A DNA stretch of 64,000 nucleotides from CBDESM01 sp965242485. GTDB taxonomy: Bacteria > Chloroflexota > Dehalococcoidia > Bin125. How positions within the stretch are numbered: the stretch's first letter is position 1; each line of letters starts with the position of its first letter. The notes beneath the pieces are model-generated. The model ran no database searches, was not told the origin of the DNA, and saw only the letters and a program-made list of their open reading frames with translations. Shown here one piece after another: positions 19,033-27,582 of the stretch. The translations under genes and the position numbers were made by a program. The stretch spans positions 1,798,001 through 1,862,000 of the forward strand of contig CBDESM010000003.1 of assembly GCA_965242485.1 (NCBI GenBank). The letters run 5' to 3'.

Positions 19033-20208
19033 CTATTGCCCGAAGTTTTCGGCTAGGAAGCGGTTGAAGGCGTCCAGGAAGTCCTTGCTTGCCTTGAAGT
19101 CGAGCACGATCGGCTCTATGGAGACGAGCGAGGTGAGGGAGATGTTGATCCCTTCGGCGGTGATGCCGAGGTCCATCGCGTTCAGGAAGTTCTTCAGGCT
19201 CGCGAGGACGTATTCGCTTTGGAACCATGGCTGGTCCGTCAGCGCGATGAACACGTGGCCGGCCACGATCTGCCGCGCCGCATCGAGCACCCCGACCGTC
19301 GCGATCTTGGCATCGCTCTCCGCCGCGGCGACCGCCTCCACCGCGGGATTCATCAGCGCGCTGTTGAGCGTCAGCAGCCCTCCGACATCCCCTTGCCGCA
19401 AGCGCTCGGCCATCTCCGCCGTCGACAGCTCGAGCTCCGCGACGCCGCTGATGCCGAACCGCTCGACTTCGCCCCCGTCGTACGTCGCCTCCAGCGCGTC
19501 GCAGCGCTCCTCCAAGCCGGCGTTGGCCGGCTCGTGCAGCACGCAGAGGACCGTGCCGGCGACGCCGGCTTCGTTGAATTCCTCGCCGGTCCGGCGGCCC
19601 ACCGCCGCTTCGTCGAGCGAGACATGGACCGGCACGCCCAAGCTTTCCGCGTCCGATCGCCCGGAATTGTAGGTCAGCACGACCGCGCCCGCGTCCTGCG
19701 CGTAGCGGATCGCGTCGCGCAATGCGTCCGCGTCGGGCACGCTGGTCGCGATTCCGCGGATGCCCCGATCCGCGCAATCGCGGATCAGCTGCGCCTGCTC
19801 GGCCGAATCCGGGCTGCCCTCGAGCCACAGATCGAGCCCGAAGTTGCCGCTGGCGACGACCGCGTTGCGGGTCAGCGACAGCCAGAACTCGTCGACGTAG
19901 TTGCCGTGGTGGATCAGGCAGACGCTGTGCTGCGGTCCCGGCGCTTCGCCGGTCGAGATCGCGGAGCTGTTGAACCAGCGCCCGGTCGGAGCGTCGGCCG
20001 GCAGCCGATGCAGCTCCGGCCGCACCCGCTCGCCCCAGCCGCCCTCCGCGTCGGCCTCCTGCAGCGCCACTACGACCGCGCCGCTCTCGAGCTTCTGCGC
20101 GGAGATGCGCACGTCGCCCTCTCCGCCGCCGGTCTGCGACGCGATGATGCCGATGGCCGCCGCGCCGATCGCGGCGCCCAAGAGAATCAGGATCGCGTTC
20201 TTCAGCAT
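19033..20208 (-). CDS. Periplasmic sugar-type binding protein with N-terminal membrane anchor
   Basis: A type I periplasmic-binding fold of the ABC sugar-receptor kind. The N-terminus MLKNAILILLGAAIGAAAIG is a hydrophobic anchor or uncleaved signal. The body shows HSVCLIHHGNYVDEFWLSL, RDCADRGIRGIATSVPDADAL and DAGAVVLTYNSGRSDAESLG, the pattern of ribose-type receptors. A later segment reads GVLDAARQIVAGHVFIALTDQPWFQSEYVLASL. No permease or ATPase gene is adjacent, so it may act as a stand-alone sensor or with a distant transporter. It follows the EctB-like gene by 79 bases on the same strand. The ATG at 20208 is used; GTG 20211 is also possible. Confidence 0.75.
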   Translation of the reverse strand: MLKNAILILLGAAIGAAAIGIIASQTGGGEGDVRISAQKLESGAVVVALQEADAEGGWGERVRPELHRLPADAPTGRWFNSSAISTGEAPGPQHSVCLIHHGNYVDEFWLSLTRNAVVASGNFGLDLWLEGSPDSAEQAQLIRDCADRGIRGIATSVPDADALRDAIRYAQDAGAVVLTYNSGRSDAESLGVPVHVSLDEAAVGRRTGEEFNEAGVAGTVLCVLHEPANAGLEERCDALEATYDGGEVERFGISGVAELELSTAEMAERLRQGDVGGLLTLNSALMNPAVEAVAAAESDAKIATVGVLDAARQIVAGHVFIALTDQPWFQSEYVLASLKNFLNAMDLGITAEGINISLTSLVSIEPIVLDFKASKDFLDAFNRFLAENFGQ

Positions 20209-20286
20209 CACCGCCGCCTTCCTCCGCCGCGCCGATCGGCACGGGCGCGGATGCGAGGATATTGCACCGAACGGGGCGGGACGCGT

Positions 20287-21540
20287 TCAGGCGGCCGCGG
20301 CGGCCTCCGCGAGGATGCGCAGCCCTTCGCGCAGCTCTTCATCGCCGATGGTGAGCGGCGGCATCAGCTTCACCACTTCGCTCTCCGGGCCCGACGTCTC
20401 GACCAGCAGTCCGCGCTCGTAGGCCTCTGCGGCGATTCGCTCGGCCAAACCCTCGACCGGCGTATGCAGGCCGATCAGCAGCCCGCGCCCGCGCACGGAA
20501 CCGCGCAGCCGCTCCTCGCCCGCGATGATCTCCCGCAGCGCCTCCTCCACGATCGCCGCCTTCCGCGCCACCTCCGCCTCCAGCGCATCGTCCGACCACC
20601 ACTCGCGCAGCGCGGCCGCGGCGGTCACGAAGGCCGCGTTGTTGCCGCGGAAGGTTCCGTTGTGCTCGCCCGGCGCCCAGAGGTCGATGTCCGGCTTGAC
20701 CAGTGCCAGCGCCATCGGCTGGCCGATCCCCGAGATCGACTTCGACAGGCAGACGATGTCAGGCGCGATCCCGGCCGGCTCGAACGAGAAGAACGTCCCC
20801 GTCCGCCCGCAGCCGGCCTGCACGTCGTCCACGATCAGCAGCATGTCGTGCGCGCGGCAGATCGCCTCCAATCCGCGCAGCCAGCCCGCCGACGCCGCCT
20901 GCAGCCCGCCCTCGCCCTGCACCGTCTCCACGATCACGGCCGCCGCCCGCGTCAGCCCGCCGCCGGGCCGCAGCATCGACTCCAGCACCGCCAGCGAGTC
21001 CCCCTCGCCGATCTGCCCCTCGTAGGGCATGGTCGCCGCGTGGTTCAGCGGCACCCCCGCCGAGCGCCGCTTATTCGGATTCGCGCTCACCGCCAGCGCG
21101 CCCAGCGTCATCCCGTGGAACGCGTTCGAGAACGCGATCACCGTCTCCCGCCCCGTCACCTTCCGCGCCAGCTTCAGCGCCGCCTCGACCGCGTTCGCGC
21201 CCGTCGGCCCCGTGAACTGCACCCGGTACGACATCCCGCGCGGGCGCAGGATCAGCTCGTCGAACCGCAGCAGGAACTCGCGCTTCGCCCGCGTCGACAT
21301 GTCCAGCGCGTGCAGCACCCCGTCCTCTTCCAGGTACGAGATCAGCGCCTGCTTCAGCTGGGGCGGGTTGTGCCCGTAGTTCAGCGCCCCCGCGCCGCTG
21401 AAGAAGTCCAGGTACTCGCGTCCGTCTTCGTCCAGCAGCCGCGCGCCTCGCGCCCGCGCCCACACCGCCGGCCAGGCCCGGCAGTACGAGCGCACATTCG
21501 ACTCCAGCTCCGCGAACACGTCCACAGCCATCGTCGTCAT
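20287..21540 (-). CDS. ectB: Diaminobutyrate-2-oxoglutarate transaminase (EctB-like class III aminotransferase)
   Basis: PLP enzyme that makes L-2,4-diaminobutyrate from aspartate semialdehyde, the first committed step of ectoine synthesis. The EctB-specific N-terminus VFAELESNVRSYCRAWPAVW is followed by YLDFFSGAGALNYGHNPP, then VQFTGPTGANAVEAALKLAR. The PLP region is LLIVDDVQAGCGRTG and the Schiff-base lysine is Lys267 in CLSKSISG. At 417 residues it matches family length. ATG 21540 has GGAGG upstream; ATG 21531 is an alternative. There is no ectA or ectC in the window, so ectoine synthesis cannot be concluded; diaminobutyrate could serve another product. Confidence 0.85.
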   Translation of the reverse strand: MTTMAVDVFAELESNVRSYCRAWPAVWARARGARLLDEDGREYLDFFSGAGALNYGHNPPQLKQALISYLEEDGVLHALDMSTRAKREFLLRFDELILRPRGMSYRVQFTGPTGANAVEAALKLARKVTGRETVIAFSNAFHGMTLGALAVSANPNKRRSAGVPLNHAATMPYEGQIGEGDSLAVLESMLRPGGGLTRAAAVIVETVQGEGGLQAASAGWLRGLEAICRAHDMLLIVDDVQAGCGRTGTFFSFEPAGIAPDIVCLSKSISGIGQPMALALVKPDIDLWAPGEHNGTFRGNNAAFVTAAAALREWWSDDALEAEVARKAAIVEEALREIIAGEERLRGSVRGRGLLIGLHTPVEGLAERIAAEAYERGLLVETSGPESEVVKLMPPLTIGDEELREGLRILAEAAAAA

Positions 21541-21635
21541 GCCGCCCTCCGTATCCGCGCCGCCTCCCTCACTATGCACCATAATCGCGCCCGAACGCCC
21601 GTCGCGCGATGATCGCCATGTGAACGGCCCGCCCC

Positions 21636-23558
21636 TCAGTCGGCGCAGTGATCGGGCATCGGTACGTCGAGACCCGGATTGCGGTCGAAGAAGCCCCAGG
21701 GGCGCATCCGGAATCCGGCCCGCTGCACCGGCATCACCGGCCAATCCTCCGGCCGCGCGATGTGGTTCATCCCGACCGTGTACCAGAGCACGACGTCCGC
21801 ATCCCGCAGCGGCCGCTCCTGCGCGATCCACTTCGGCATTCCCTCGCCTGGCTCGCTCTGCGCCGGGTAATCCCCGCCCGGGTAGCGCTCCGACGGCTCA
21901 TGCGCCGTCACCCACAGCTGCTTCCGCGCGAACGACGCCCGCCGCGCCGCTGAGGACTCCGCGTCCGCCATCATCGCCACGGTCGTGCCCGGCATCAGCG
22001 CGTAGGCCGGCGCTTCCCCCAGCGGATTCCGCTGCGAATCGTTCGCGATCCGCCAGTGCCGCGCGACCGCCGAATTCACGACCCGCCCGCTCTCCGACTC
22101 GTCTGCAACTGCCGTTGCCCGCGCCGTGAACGCATTCCCGTGCGGGTTCCCTTCTCCCCGCTGCAGCGGCTCCGTGTCCACCTCGTAGACCGTGTTCAGC
22201 CCGCCATCCACCGCCATGTCCAGCCGGAAGGTGAGGAAGTGTTGGTGGATCGCCCCCGCCAGTCCCGGCGCGATCTTGTGCCGCGTCACTTCAGGCTCGT
22301 CCTCCGCCACGGCCATCGTCTGCACGATCCCCGTCGCCTTCACCTCGTGCTCCCAGCTCCCATCTTGGTAGAAGTACCAGTAGAACCCGTAGTCGTAGTT
22401 GTCCACCGTCGCAATCGAGGACACGACCAGCCGCCGGGATCGGCGCACCCAAGACTGCGGCTCGCCGGTTTCCTCGTCGAGGTAGGTGTGCTTCCACAGG
22501 ATCCCGTGGTCCTCTTCGTGGATGCAGATCGCGTTCGCAATCGTGATCGCCCCGCCCCGCTCGTCCGTGATCACCCCGTCCATGTAGCGGATCTCGCCCA
22601 GGCAGTCGCAGCCCAGCTCCAGCGAGTTGGTCATCCGCCCCAGCCCGCACTCGCCCGAGTCGAACGCGTTCTTGAAGTACTGCCCGACCGTCGGATCCCC
22701 GTACGGCACCACCATCTCCGCCACCGAGGCCCGATCGCAGATCCGCCGCAGCCGCCCGCCGTCCTCGTACCCGATCTCGTGCAGCACCAGCCCCTCGCGC
22801 GGATGCAGCGAGACCCGCATCTGCCATTTCTGCCAGCGCAGCAGATGCCCCTCCAGCGTGAACGACGGGCCCTCCGCCTGCACGATCTCCAGCGGCTTCT
22901 GCCCGCTCCGCTCCGGCCCCGCGCAATCATGGTCGAACCGCATCGCCGCCCGCGGCGGCCGCGGATTCGGATGATCCTCCAGCTCCAGCACCCGCCCCTC
23001 GATCAGGTCCACGATCGCCACCAGCCCCTCGACCGGCCGCCCGTAGTAGCCGTCGTCGTCGGGCGACTCCCGCAGATACGACAGCCCCTTCAGGATGCGG
23101 TGCTCCCGCTCCCACTTCGATCCGAAATTGCCCACCGGCCACAAGTGCAGGAAGGCCGTCTCGATCTCCCGCTCGCTCGCCCCCCGCGCCGCCATTGCCG
23201 CCCGCCAGCCCGCATCTGCCCGAATCGCCGCATCCGCCCGCTCGTACTCCTCCCGCAGCGCGTAGGGCTGCACGCCCGGCTGCTCAATCGCGGATTCGAC
23301 CGCGCCGGCATCCAGATCGACGACGATCTCCGTCGTCTCGCCCGTCTCCGCATCGAAGCAGACCAGCTCGGCCAGCCGCGCCGGCGACGCTTCCCCCTTC
23401 GGCGGATCCAGCGCCGCCACCAGCGGGAACCGCAGCGATGCCCGCATTCCCAAGTGCTCCGCGGCGATCGCCGAAGCCCGCCCGATCTCATCCGCCGTCA
23501 GCGGATCCAGCGGATGCGCGGCTATCCGCGTCGCAACCGCCGTCTGGAGCTCAGGCAT
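21636..23558 (-). CDS. Copper-containing primary amine oxidase (second of a tandem pair)
   Basis: Oxidises primary amines to aldehyde, ammonia and hydrogen peroxide using a topaquinone made from an active-site tyrosine. The cofactor consensus is present as TVDNYDYGFYWYFYQDG, in which the first Tyr becomes topaquinone. The catalytic-base region is KNAFDSGECGLG and the copper ligands include HQHFLTFRLDM; NP.GNAFTA and DCLGEIRYMDG are also conserved. The 640 residues are full length without signal peptide. It overlaps the upstream paralogue by 8 bases and so is translationally coupled to it. It is 95 bases from the EctB-like gene, suggesting an amine-related gene block. Confidence 0.93.
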   Translation of the reverse strand: MPELQTAVATRIAAHPLDPLTADEIGRASAIAAEHLGMRASLRFPLVAALDPPKGEASPARLAELVCFDAETGETTEIVVDLDAGAVESAIEQPGVQPYALREEYERADAAIRADAGWRAAMAARGASEREIETAFLHLWPVGNFGSKWEREHRILKGLSYLRESPDDDGYYGRPVEGLVAIVDLIEGRVLELEDHPNPRPPRAAMRFDHDCAGPERSGQKPLEIVQAEGPSFTLEGHLLRWQKWQMRVSLHPREGLVLHEIGYEDGGRLRRICDRASVAEMVVPYGDPTVGQYFKNAFDSGECGLGRMTNSLELGCDCLGEIRYMDGVITDERGGAITIANAICIHEEDHGILWKHTYLDEETGEPQSWVRRSRRLVVSSIATVDNYDYGFYWYFYQDGSWEHEVKATGIVQTMAVAEDEPEVTRHKIAPGLAGAIHQHFLTFRLDMAVDGGLNTVYEVDTEPLQRGEGNPHGNAFTARATAVADESESGRVVNSAVARHWRIANDSQRNPLGEAPAYALMPGTTVAMMADAESSAARRASFARKQLWVTAHEPSERYPGGDYPAQSEPGEGMPKWIAQERPLRDADVVLWYTVGMNHIARPEDWPVMPVQRAGFRMRPWGFFDRNPGLDVPMPDHCAD

Positions 23559-25569
23559 GTCCGTTGTGCGAGGCGTGGCCGCCGCCGCTTTCGCCGTCCT
23601 CGTGCGCGCAATGCTCCGGCATCGGCACGTCCAGCGCCGGGTTGCGGTCGAAGAACCCCCACGGCTTCATCGCGAACCCGGCCCGGTGCACCGGCGCGAC
23701 CGGCCAGTCCTCCGGCGTCACCACGTGGTTCATCCCGACCGTGTACCAGAGCACCACGTCCGCGTCCTGCAGCGGCCGCCCCTGCGCCGTCCACTTCGGC
23801 ATCCCCTCGCCGCCCTCGCTCTGGTTCGGGTAGTCCCCGGCCGGGTACCGCTCCGACGGGTCGTACGCCGTCACCCAGAGCTGCTTGCGCGCGAACTGCG
23901 CCCGCTGCCCGACCGCCGAATCCTCGGCCGCCATCATGTCCACCGTCTCGCCCGGCATCAGCGCGTAGGCCGGCGCGTTGCCCAGCGGGTTGGCCGTCCC
24001 GTCGTTCGCGATCCGCCAGTGCCGCGCCGCCGCCGAGTTCACCTTGCGCCCGCCCTCGGCCTCGTTCGCGATCGGCCGCGCCCGCGCCGTGAAGGCGTTG
24101 CCCAGCGGATTCTCCGGCCCACGCGGCAGCGGCACGGTGTCCACCTCGTAGACCGTGTTCGCGCCCCCGTCCACCTCCATGTCCAGCCGGAAGCTGAAGA
24201 AATGCTGATGGATCGGCCCCGCCAGGTTCGGCGCGATCTTGTGCCGCGTCAGCTGTGGGTCGTCGTCCGCGATCGCCGCCGTCTGCACGATCCCCGTCGC
24301 CTTGATCTCCATCTCCCAGGTCCCGTCCTGGTAGAAGTACCAGTAGAACCCGTAGTCGTAGTTGCCGACCGTCGCGATCGCCGACACCACCAGCCGCCGC
24401 GAGCGTCGCACCCAGGACTCCGGCGCGCCCGTTTCCGGGTTCTGGTAGGTGTGCTTCCACAGCACCCCGAAATCTTCCTCGTGGATGCAGATCGCGTTCT
24501 TGATCGTCCGCGCGCCCCCGCGCTCGTCCGTCACGTGCCCGTCCATGTAGCGAATCTCACCCAAGCAGTCGCAGCCCAGTTCCAGCGAATTCGTCAGCCG
24601 CCCCAGCCCGCCGACCTCGCCCGAGTCGAACGCGTTCTTGAAGTACTGCGACGCGCCCGGGTCCCCGTAGGGCACCACCATCTCCGCCATCGAGGCGCGC
24701 CGGCAGATCGGCCGCAGCCGCGCCTCCGGCCGCGTCCCGTTGCGCGAGTAGCCCGGCCCCGCCAGCGGATCCGCCCCCGCGTCGTCCCAGTACCCGATCT
24801 CGTGCAGCACCAGCCCCTCGCGCGGGTGCAGCCCCACCCGCATCTGCCACTTCTGCCAGCGCAGCAGGTGCCCTTCCAGCGCGAACGATGGCCCCTCGGC
24901 TTGCACGATCTCCAGCGGCTTCAGGTCCGCCCGCGGCGCGCCCCCGTGATCGTGATCGAACCGCAGCGCCGTCTTCGGCGTCGGCCCGCCCGGCTCGTCG
25001 ATGATCTCCAGCACCCGGTTCTCGACCAAATCGACGACCGCGACCAGCCCTTCCACCGGGCGCCCGTACCCGTTGTCCCCCGCCGTCTCCCGCAGGTACG
25101 CGATCCCCTTCAGGATGCGGTGCCCCCGCTCCCACTCCGTCCCGAAATTCCCGCCCGGCCATGGATCGATCTGGCAGTTCTCGATCTCCTCATCCGAAAT
25201 CCCGCGCCCGCGCATCGCCGCCTGCCAGCCCACATCCGCCCGGATCGCCGCCTCGGCCCGCCCGAACTCCTCCATCAGCGGAAACGCCTGCGCGTCCGGC
25301 CGCTCCACTGCCGACTCGACCGAGCCGGCGTCGAGGTCCACGACCGCTTCCGTCGCCAGCCCCGTCGCCGTATCGAGCACGATCAGCTCCGCCCGCCGTC
25401 GCTCGTCGCCCGACCCCTTCACCGGCTCCAGCCCCGCCACTAGCGGGAACCGCAGCGTCTCCGCCCCGCCCAAGTGGGCCTTCGCGATCTCCGAAGCCCG
25501 CGAGATCTCATCCCCCGAAAGCGGATCCAGCAGATGCACCCCCACGCGCTCCGCAGCAGCAGTCGCCAT
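23551..25569 (-). CDS. Copper-containing primary amine oxidase (first of a tandem pair, His-rich tail)
   Basis: Paralogue of the next gene with the same catalytic layout. Asp315 lies in KNAFDSGEVGGLG as catalytic base, and Tyr404 in VGNYDYGFYWYF is the topaquinone precursor. Copper ligands are in HQHFFSFRLDM. At 672 residues it is longer than its neighbour, partly through a loop near residues 262-284 and a C-terminal tail with histidines (CAHEDGESGGGHASHNGHA) that could help copper loading. ATG 25569 has a strong GGAGGT Shine-Dalgarno. The upstream 500 bases are non-coding and carry inverted repeats that may regulate this operon. Confidence 0.94.
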   Translation of the reverse strand: MATAAAERVGVHLLDPLSGDEISRASEIAKAHLGGAETLRFPLVAGLEPVKGSGDERRRAELIVLDTATGLATEAVVDLDAGSVESAVERPDAQAFPLMEEFGRAEAAIRADVGWQAAMRGRGISDEEIENCQIDPWPGGNFGTEWERGHRILKGIAYLRETAGDNGYGRPVEGLVAVVDLVENRVLEIIDEPGGPTPKTALRFDHDHGGAPRADLKPLEIVQAEGPSFALEGHLLRWQKWQMRVGLHPREGLVLHEIGYWDDAGADPLAGPGYSRNGTRPEARLRPICRRASMAEMVVPYGDPGASQYFKNAFDSGEVGGLGRLTNSLELGCDCLGEIRYMDGHVTDERGGARTIKNAICIHEEDFGVLWKHTYQNPETGAPESWVRRSRRLVVSAIATVGNYDYGFYWYFYQDGTWEMEIKATGIVQTAAIADDDPQLTRHKIAPNLAGPIHQHFFSFRLDMEVDGGANTVYEVDTVPLPRGPENPLGNAFTARARPIANEAEGGRKVNSAAARHWRIANDGTANPLGNAPAYALMPGETVDMMAAEDSAVGQRAQFARKQLWVTAYDPSERYPAGDYPNQSEGGEGMPKWTAQGRPLQDADVVLWYTVGMNHVVTPEDWPVAPVHRAGFAMKPWGFFDRNPALDVPMPEHCAHEDGESGGGHASHNGHA

Positions 25570-25846
25570 AACGCACCTCCATCAACCGTCTCACCCGCAA
25601 GCATAGCGATCCCGGCAGCGCACTAGTCCACCCCGGCCCCGCGAGCGCGCCCCGATCCCGAACTGCGACATCGACTGTCAAGGCTGCAAACCAGCCATGC
25701 CTGCGCCGATCAGCGGCGGAAGACGGCTTATCCCCCGCTATTCGTCCCGAACTGCGCCAACCTGCTGCAAATGCCTGCAACACCGCTCGGGCGCTCCGGA
25801 TTCCCGCGGAGAGAACGATCAGTTCGAGAGAGCGGGCCGCTGATCT

Positions 25847-25878
25847 ACTGTCACTACTGTAAACGCAGTAGTGACAGT
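25847..25878. repeat. Perfect inverted repeat, 13-bp arms, 6-base spacer
   Basis: Arms ACTGTCACTACTG (25847-25859) and CAGTAGTGACAGT (25866-25878) around TAAACG. It is AT-richer than surrounding DNA and lacks a following T tract, so an operator or structured element is more likely than a terminator. Confidence 0.7.
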
Positions 25879-26013
25879 ACTGATCGCCATCGCTGGCAGA
25901 GGGCGCGGTTGCTCAAGCGCCCGGCAGTGTCCAAGTCCGCGCGCCGCAAGCGGCGACGGCCCGCTCTGTCTGCCGGACGCCGCCGACTCGGAACCGCCAC
26001 TATCACTGCATCA

Positions 26014-26049
26014 CTACTGCAACTACTTGTTTGACAGTAGTTGCAGTAG
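26014..26049. repeat. Perfect inverted repeat, 13-bp arms, 10-base spacer
   Basis: Arms CTACTGCAACTAC (26014-26026) and GTAGTTGCAGTAG (26037-26049) around TTGTTTGACA. It shares the ACTACTG/CAGTAGT core with the repeat at 25847 and begins 17 bases beyond the stop of the AlbA_2 gene. Confidence 0.7.
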
Positions 26050-26066
26050 AACGCGGCGAAGATGGC

Positions 26067-27479
26067 TCAAGTCCGGCGAATGACCCAATGGGCCTGCGGG
26101 TCGGTGCGGCTCTTGGCCACGCGGCGCACCAGTCCGGCGTCGGCGAGCGCGTTCAGGTGGCGCAGCGCCGTCGGGCGGACGATCCCGGCCATCGCCGCGA
26201 TTTCGCCCGTCCGCAATTGCCCCGCTCCGCCGATCATTTCATAGATCGCCTGCGCGAGCTCGGACATCTCCCGCAGCTTCTCAGATTCGGCGGTGGGCCC
26301 CCGCAACGTGACGCGGACGCCGCCGGGCGTCGGATGCACGGAGGGCGCCGGCCGGTCGCTCAGCTCCATGATCTCCACCATCCGCCGCAAGCCTTCGCCC
26401 AAATCCTGTCCGTACTCGAGCTCGGCCATCACCCGCGCGATCCTCGGATTCCGCGGAAACCGGCGCACCCCGCGCAAATCCGTCGGCGGTGCGCCGCCGG
26501 GGAACATGCCGGGATTCACGACCTCGATCCGATCATTGAAGATCGATACCCGGATGTGATCGCCGGAATCGCTGTAGGCGCGATGCACGACGGCGTTGAC
26601 CAGCGCTTCCAGCCACGCGTCCTCGGGGATGATCGGAGTCCAGACGAAGCGGCCGTCCGGGCCCAGCGCGCGCATCGTCGGAATTTCCTCAACTACGACG
26701 CCCTTGGCCTGTTCGATCTGTTCCGGCAGGCGGCCCTCGCAGCGCACGTCCCGCGCCAAATTCTGGCTCGCTCCCGTCCGCGCGTCCGTGCCTTGGTAGC
26801 GGAGCACGCGCACATGCGCCTGCGGGTAGGCGTTCTGCGGGTGGACGCCGAAGAGCAGCGCGCCCGCGCTCAGCAGCGCCCCGTCTTCGCCTTCCAGCCC
26901 CCGCGCGTTGAGGATCCGTTCCGGTTCGGGATGCCCGATCCGCTCGGCGTAGGCCTCCAACGCGCGCCGATCCAATGCGACCGAAAGGCCCGCCGGCAGC
27001 GGCTGTAATTCATAGGCGATGTTCCCGCGCTCGTACTCGAACGCAGTGCGCTCGTCGAACTGCAGCTTGTAGTCGGAATCGCCGACCCGGCGGTACACCT
27101 CGTCCTTCCGCGTCACATGCACGCGGCCGCTCGGGGGAATCTCGATCAACAGCACGCGATCGCGGGCGCCCTCGCTGGTGATGCACGCCGCTTCGGTCGC
27201 TGAGAACGGCACGGCCGGCCGGGTGTGCTCACGGCCGGCTTGCAGCCATCCGTTCAATGCGCGGGAATCGTCGCCGATCCCCTCGCATTTGCCGTCGTGC
27301 AATCCGATCGCCAGCATCCCCCCGTCGGCGTTGGCGAAGGAGATCAGCGGGATCGCCAGATCGCGGGGCTTGATCCGCGCCGACTTCCGGTCGAACCACT
27401 GGCCCTCCGGTTCGGCCAGCAGCATCGCGGTCGCCTGCTCGGGCGGCAGTTGCTTCAGCTGATCTGCAGGCGGCAGCAT
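26067..27479 (-). CDS. Schlafen AlbA_2-domain putative transcriptional regulator with C-terminal winged helix
   Basis: RecG-like divergent ATP-binding regulator family, likely DNA-binding. The AlbA_2 domain occupies about residues 22-130 (EGQWFDRKSARIKPRDLAIP, SFANADGGMLAIGLHDGK). The HATPase_c_4-type region follows around 290-400 (ALVNAVVHRAYSDSGDHIRV, RIEVVNPGMFPGG, NPRIARVMAELEY). The last 65 residues form a winged helix (GQLRTGEIAAMAGIVRPTALRHLNALADAGLVRRVA). The gene lies just upstream of the inverted repeats at 25847-26049 and the amine oxidase operon, so it could regulate them; that is inference. Full length at 470 residues. Confidence 0.82.
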   Translation of the reverse strand: MLPPADQLKQLPPEQATAMLLAEPEGQWFDRKSARIKPRDLAIPLISFANADGGMLAIGLHDGKCEGIGDDSRALNGWLQAGREHTRPAVPFSATEAACITSEGARDRVLLIEIPPSGRVHVTRKDEVYRRVGDSDYKLQFDERTAFEYERGNIAYELQPLPAGLSVALDRRALEAYAERIGHPEPERILNARGLEGEDGALLSAGALLFGVHPQNAYPQAHVRVLRYQGTDARTGASQNLARDVRCEGRLPEQIEQAKGVVVEEIPTMRALGPDGRFVWTPIIPEDAWLEALVNAVVHRAYSDSGDHIRVSIFNDRIEVVNPGMFPGGAPPTDLRGVRRFPRNPRIARVMAELEYGQDLGEGLRRMVEIMELSDRPAPSVHPTPGGVRVTLRGPTAESEKLREMSELAQAIYEMIGGAGQLRTGEIAAMAGIVRPTALRHLNALADAGLVRRVAKSRTDPQAHWVIRRT

Positions 27480-27523
27480 CGTCGGCTCGGCCTCGATGGT
27501 CCATTCGGCGGTGCGGAACGAAA

Positions 27524-27556
27524 GAGGGGGCGCGGGCGATCCGCCCGCGCCCCCTC
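27524..27556 (-). terminator. Rho-independent terminator of the thiolase gene
   Basis: Perfect 15-bp stem: 27524-27538 (GAGGGGGCGCGGGCG) pairs with 27542-27556 around a 3-base loop. On the minus strand it is followed by TTTCGTTCC. It sits 27 bases after the thiolase stop. Confidence 0.8.
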
Positions 27557-27582
27557 GGGTGCGCTCTCTCGCGCGGCGGCCG

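Larger units (their letters stand above)
25570..26066. other. Non-coding stretch with two inverted repeats, between the AlbA_2 gene and the amine oxidase operon
   Basis: About 500 bases with no convincing gene. Short open frames here translate the inverted repeats and lack ribosome-binding sites. The stretch is the upstream region of the minus-strand amine oxidase operon and the downstream region of the AlbA_2-type regulator. It contains two perfect 13-bp inverted repeats, listed separately, that share the heptamer ACTACTG/CAGTAGT (four exact copies). Confidence 0.5.

Noticed and set aside
20287..21540. Start of an ectoine synthesis operon
   Set aside because: No ectA or ectC is next to the EctB-like gene; downstream is a binding protein and upstream are amine oxidases.
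25771..26034. An 87-codon open frame on the plus strand in the non-coding gap
   Set aside because: It spans one inverted repeat entirely and part of the other, has no ribosome-binding site and no protein-like composition.
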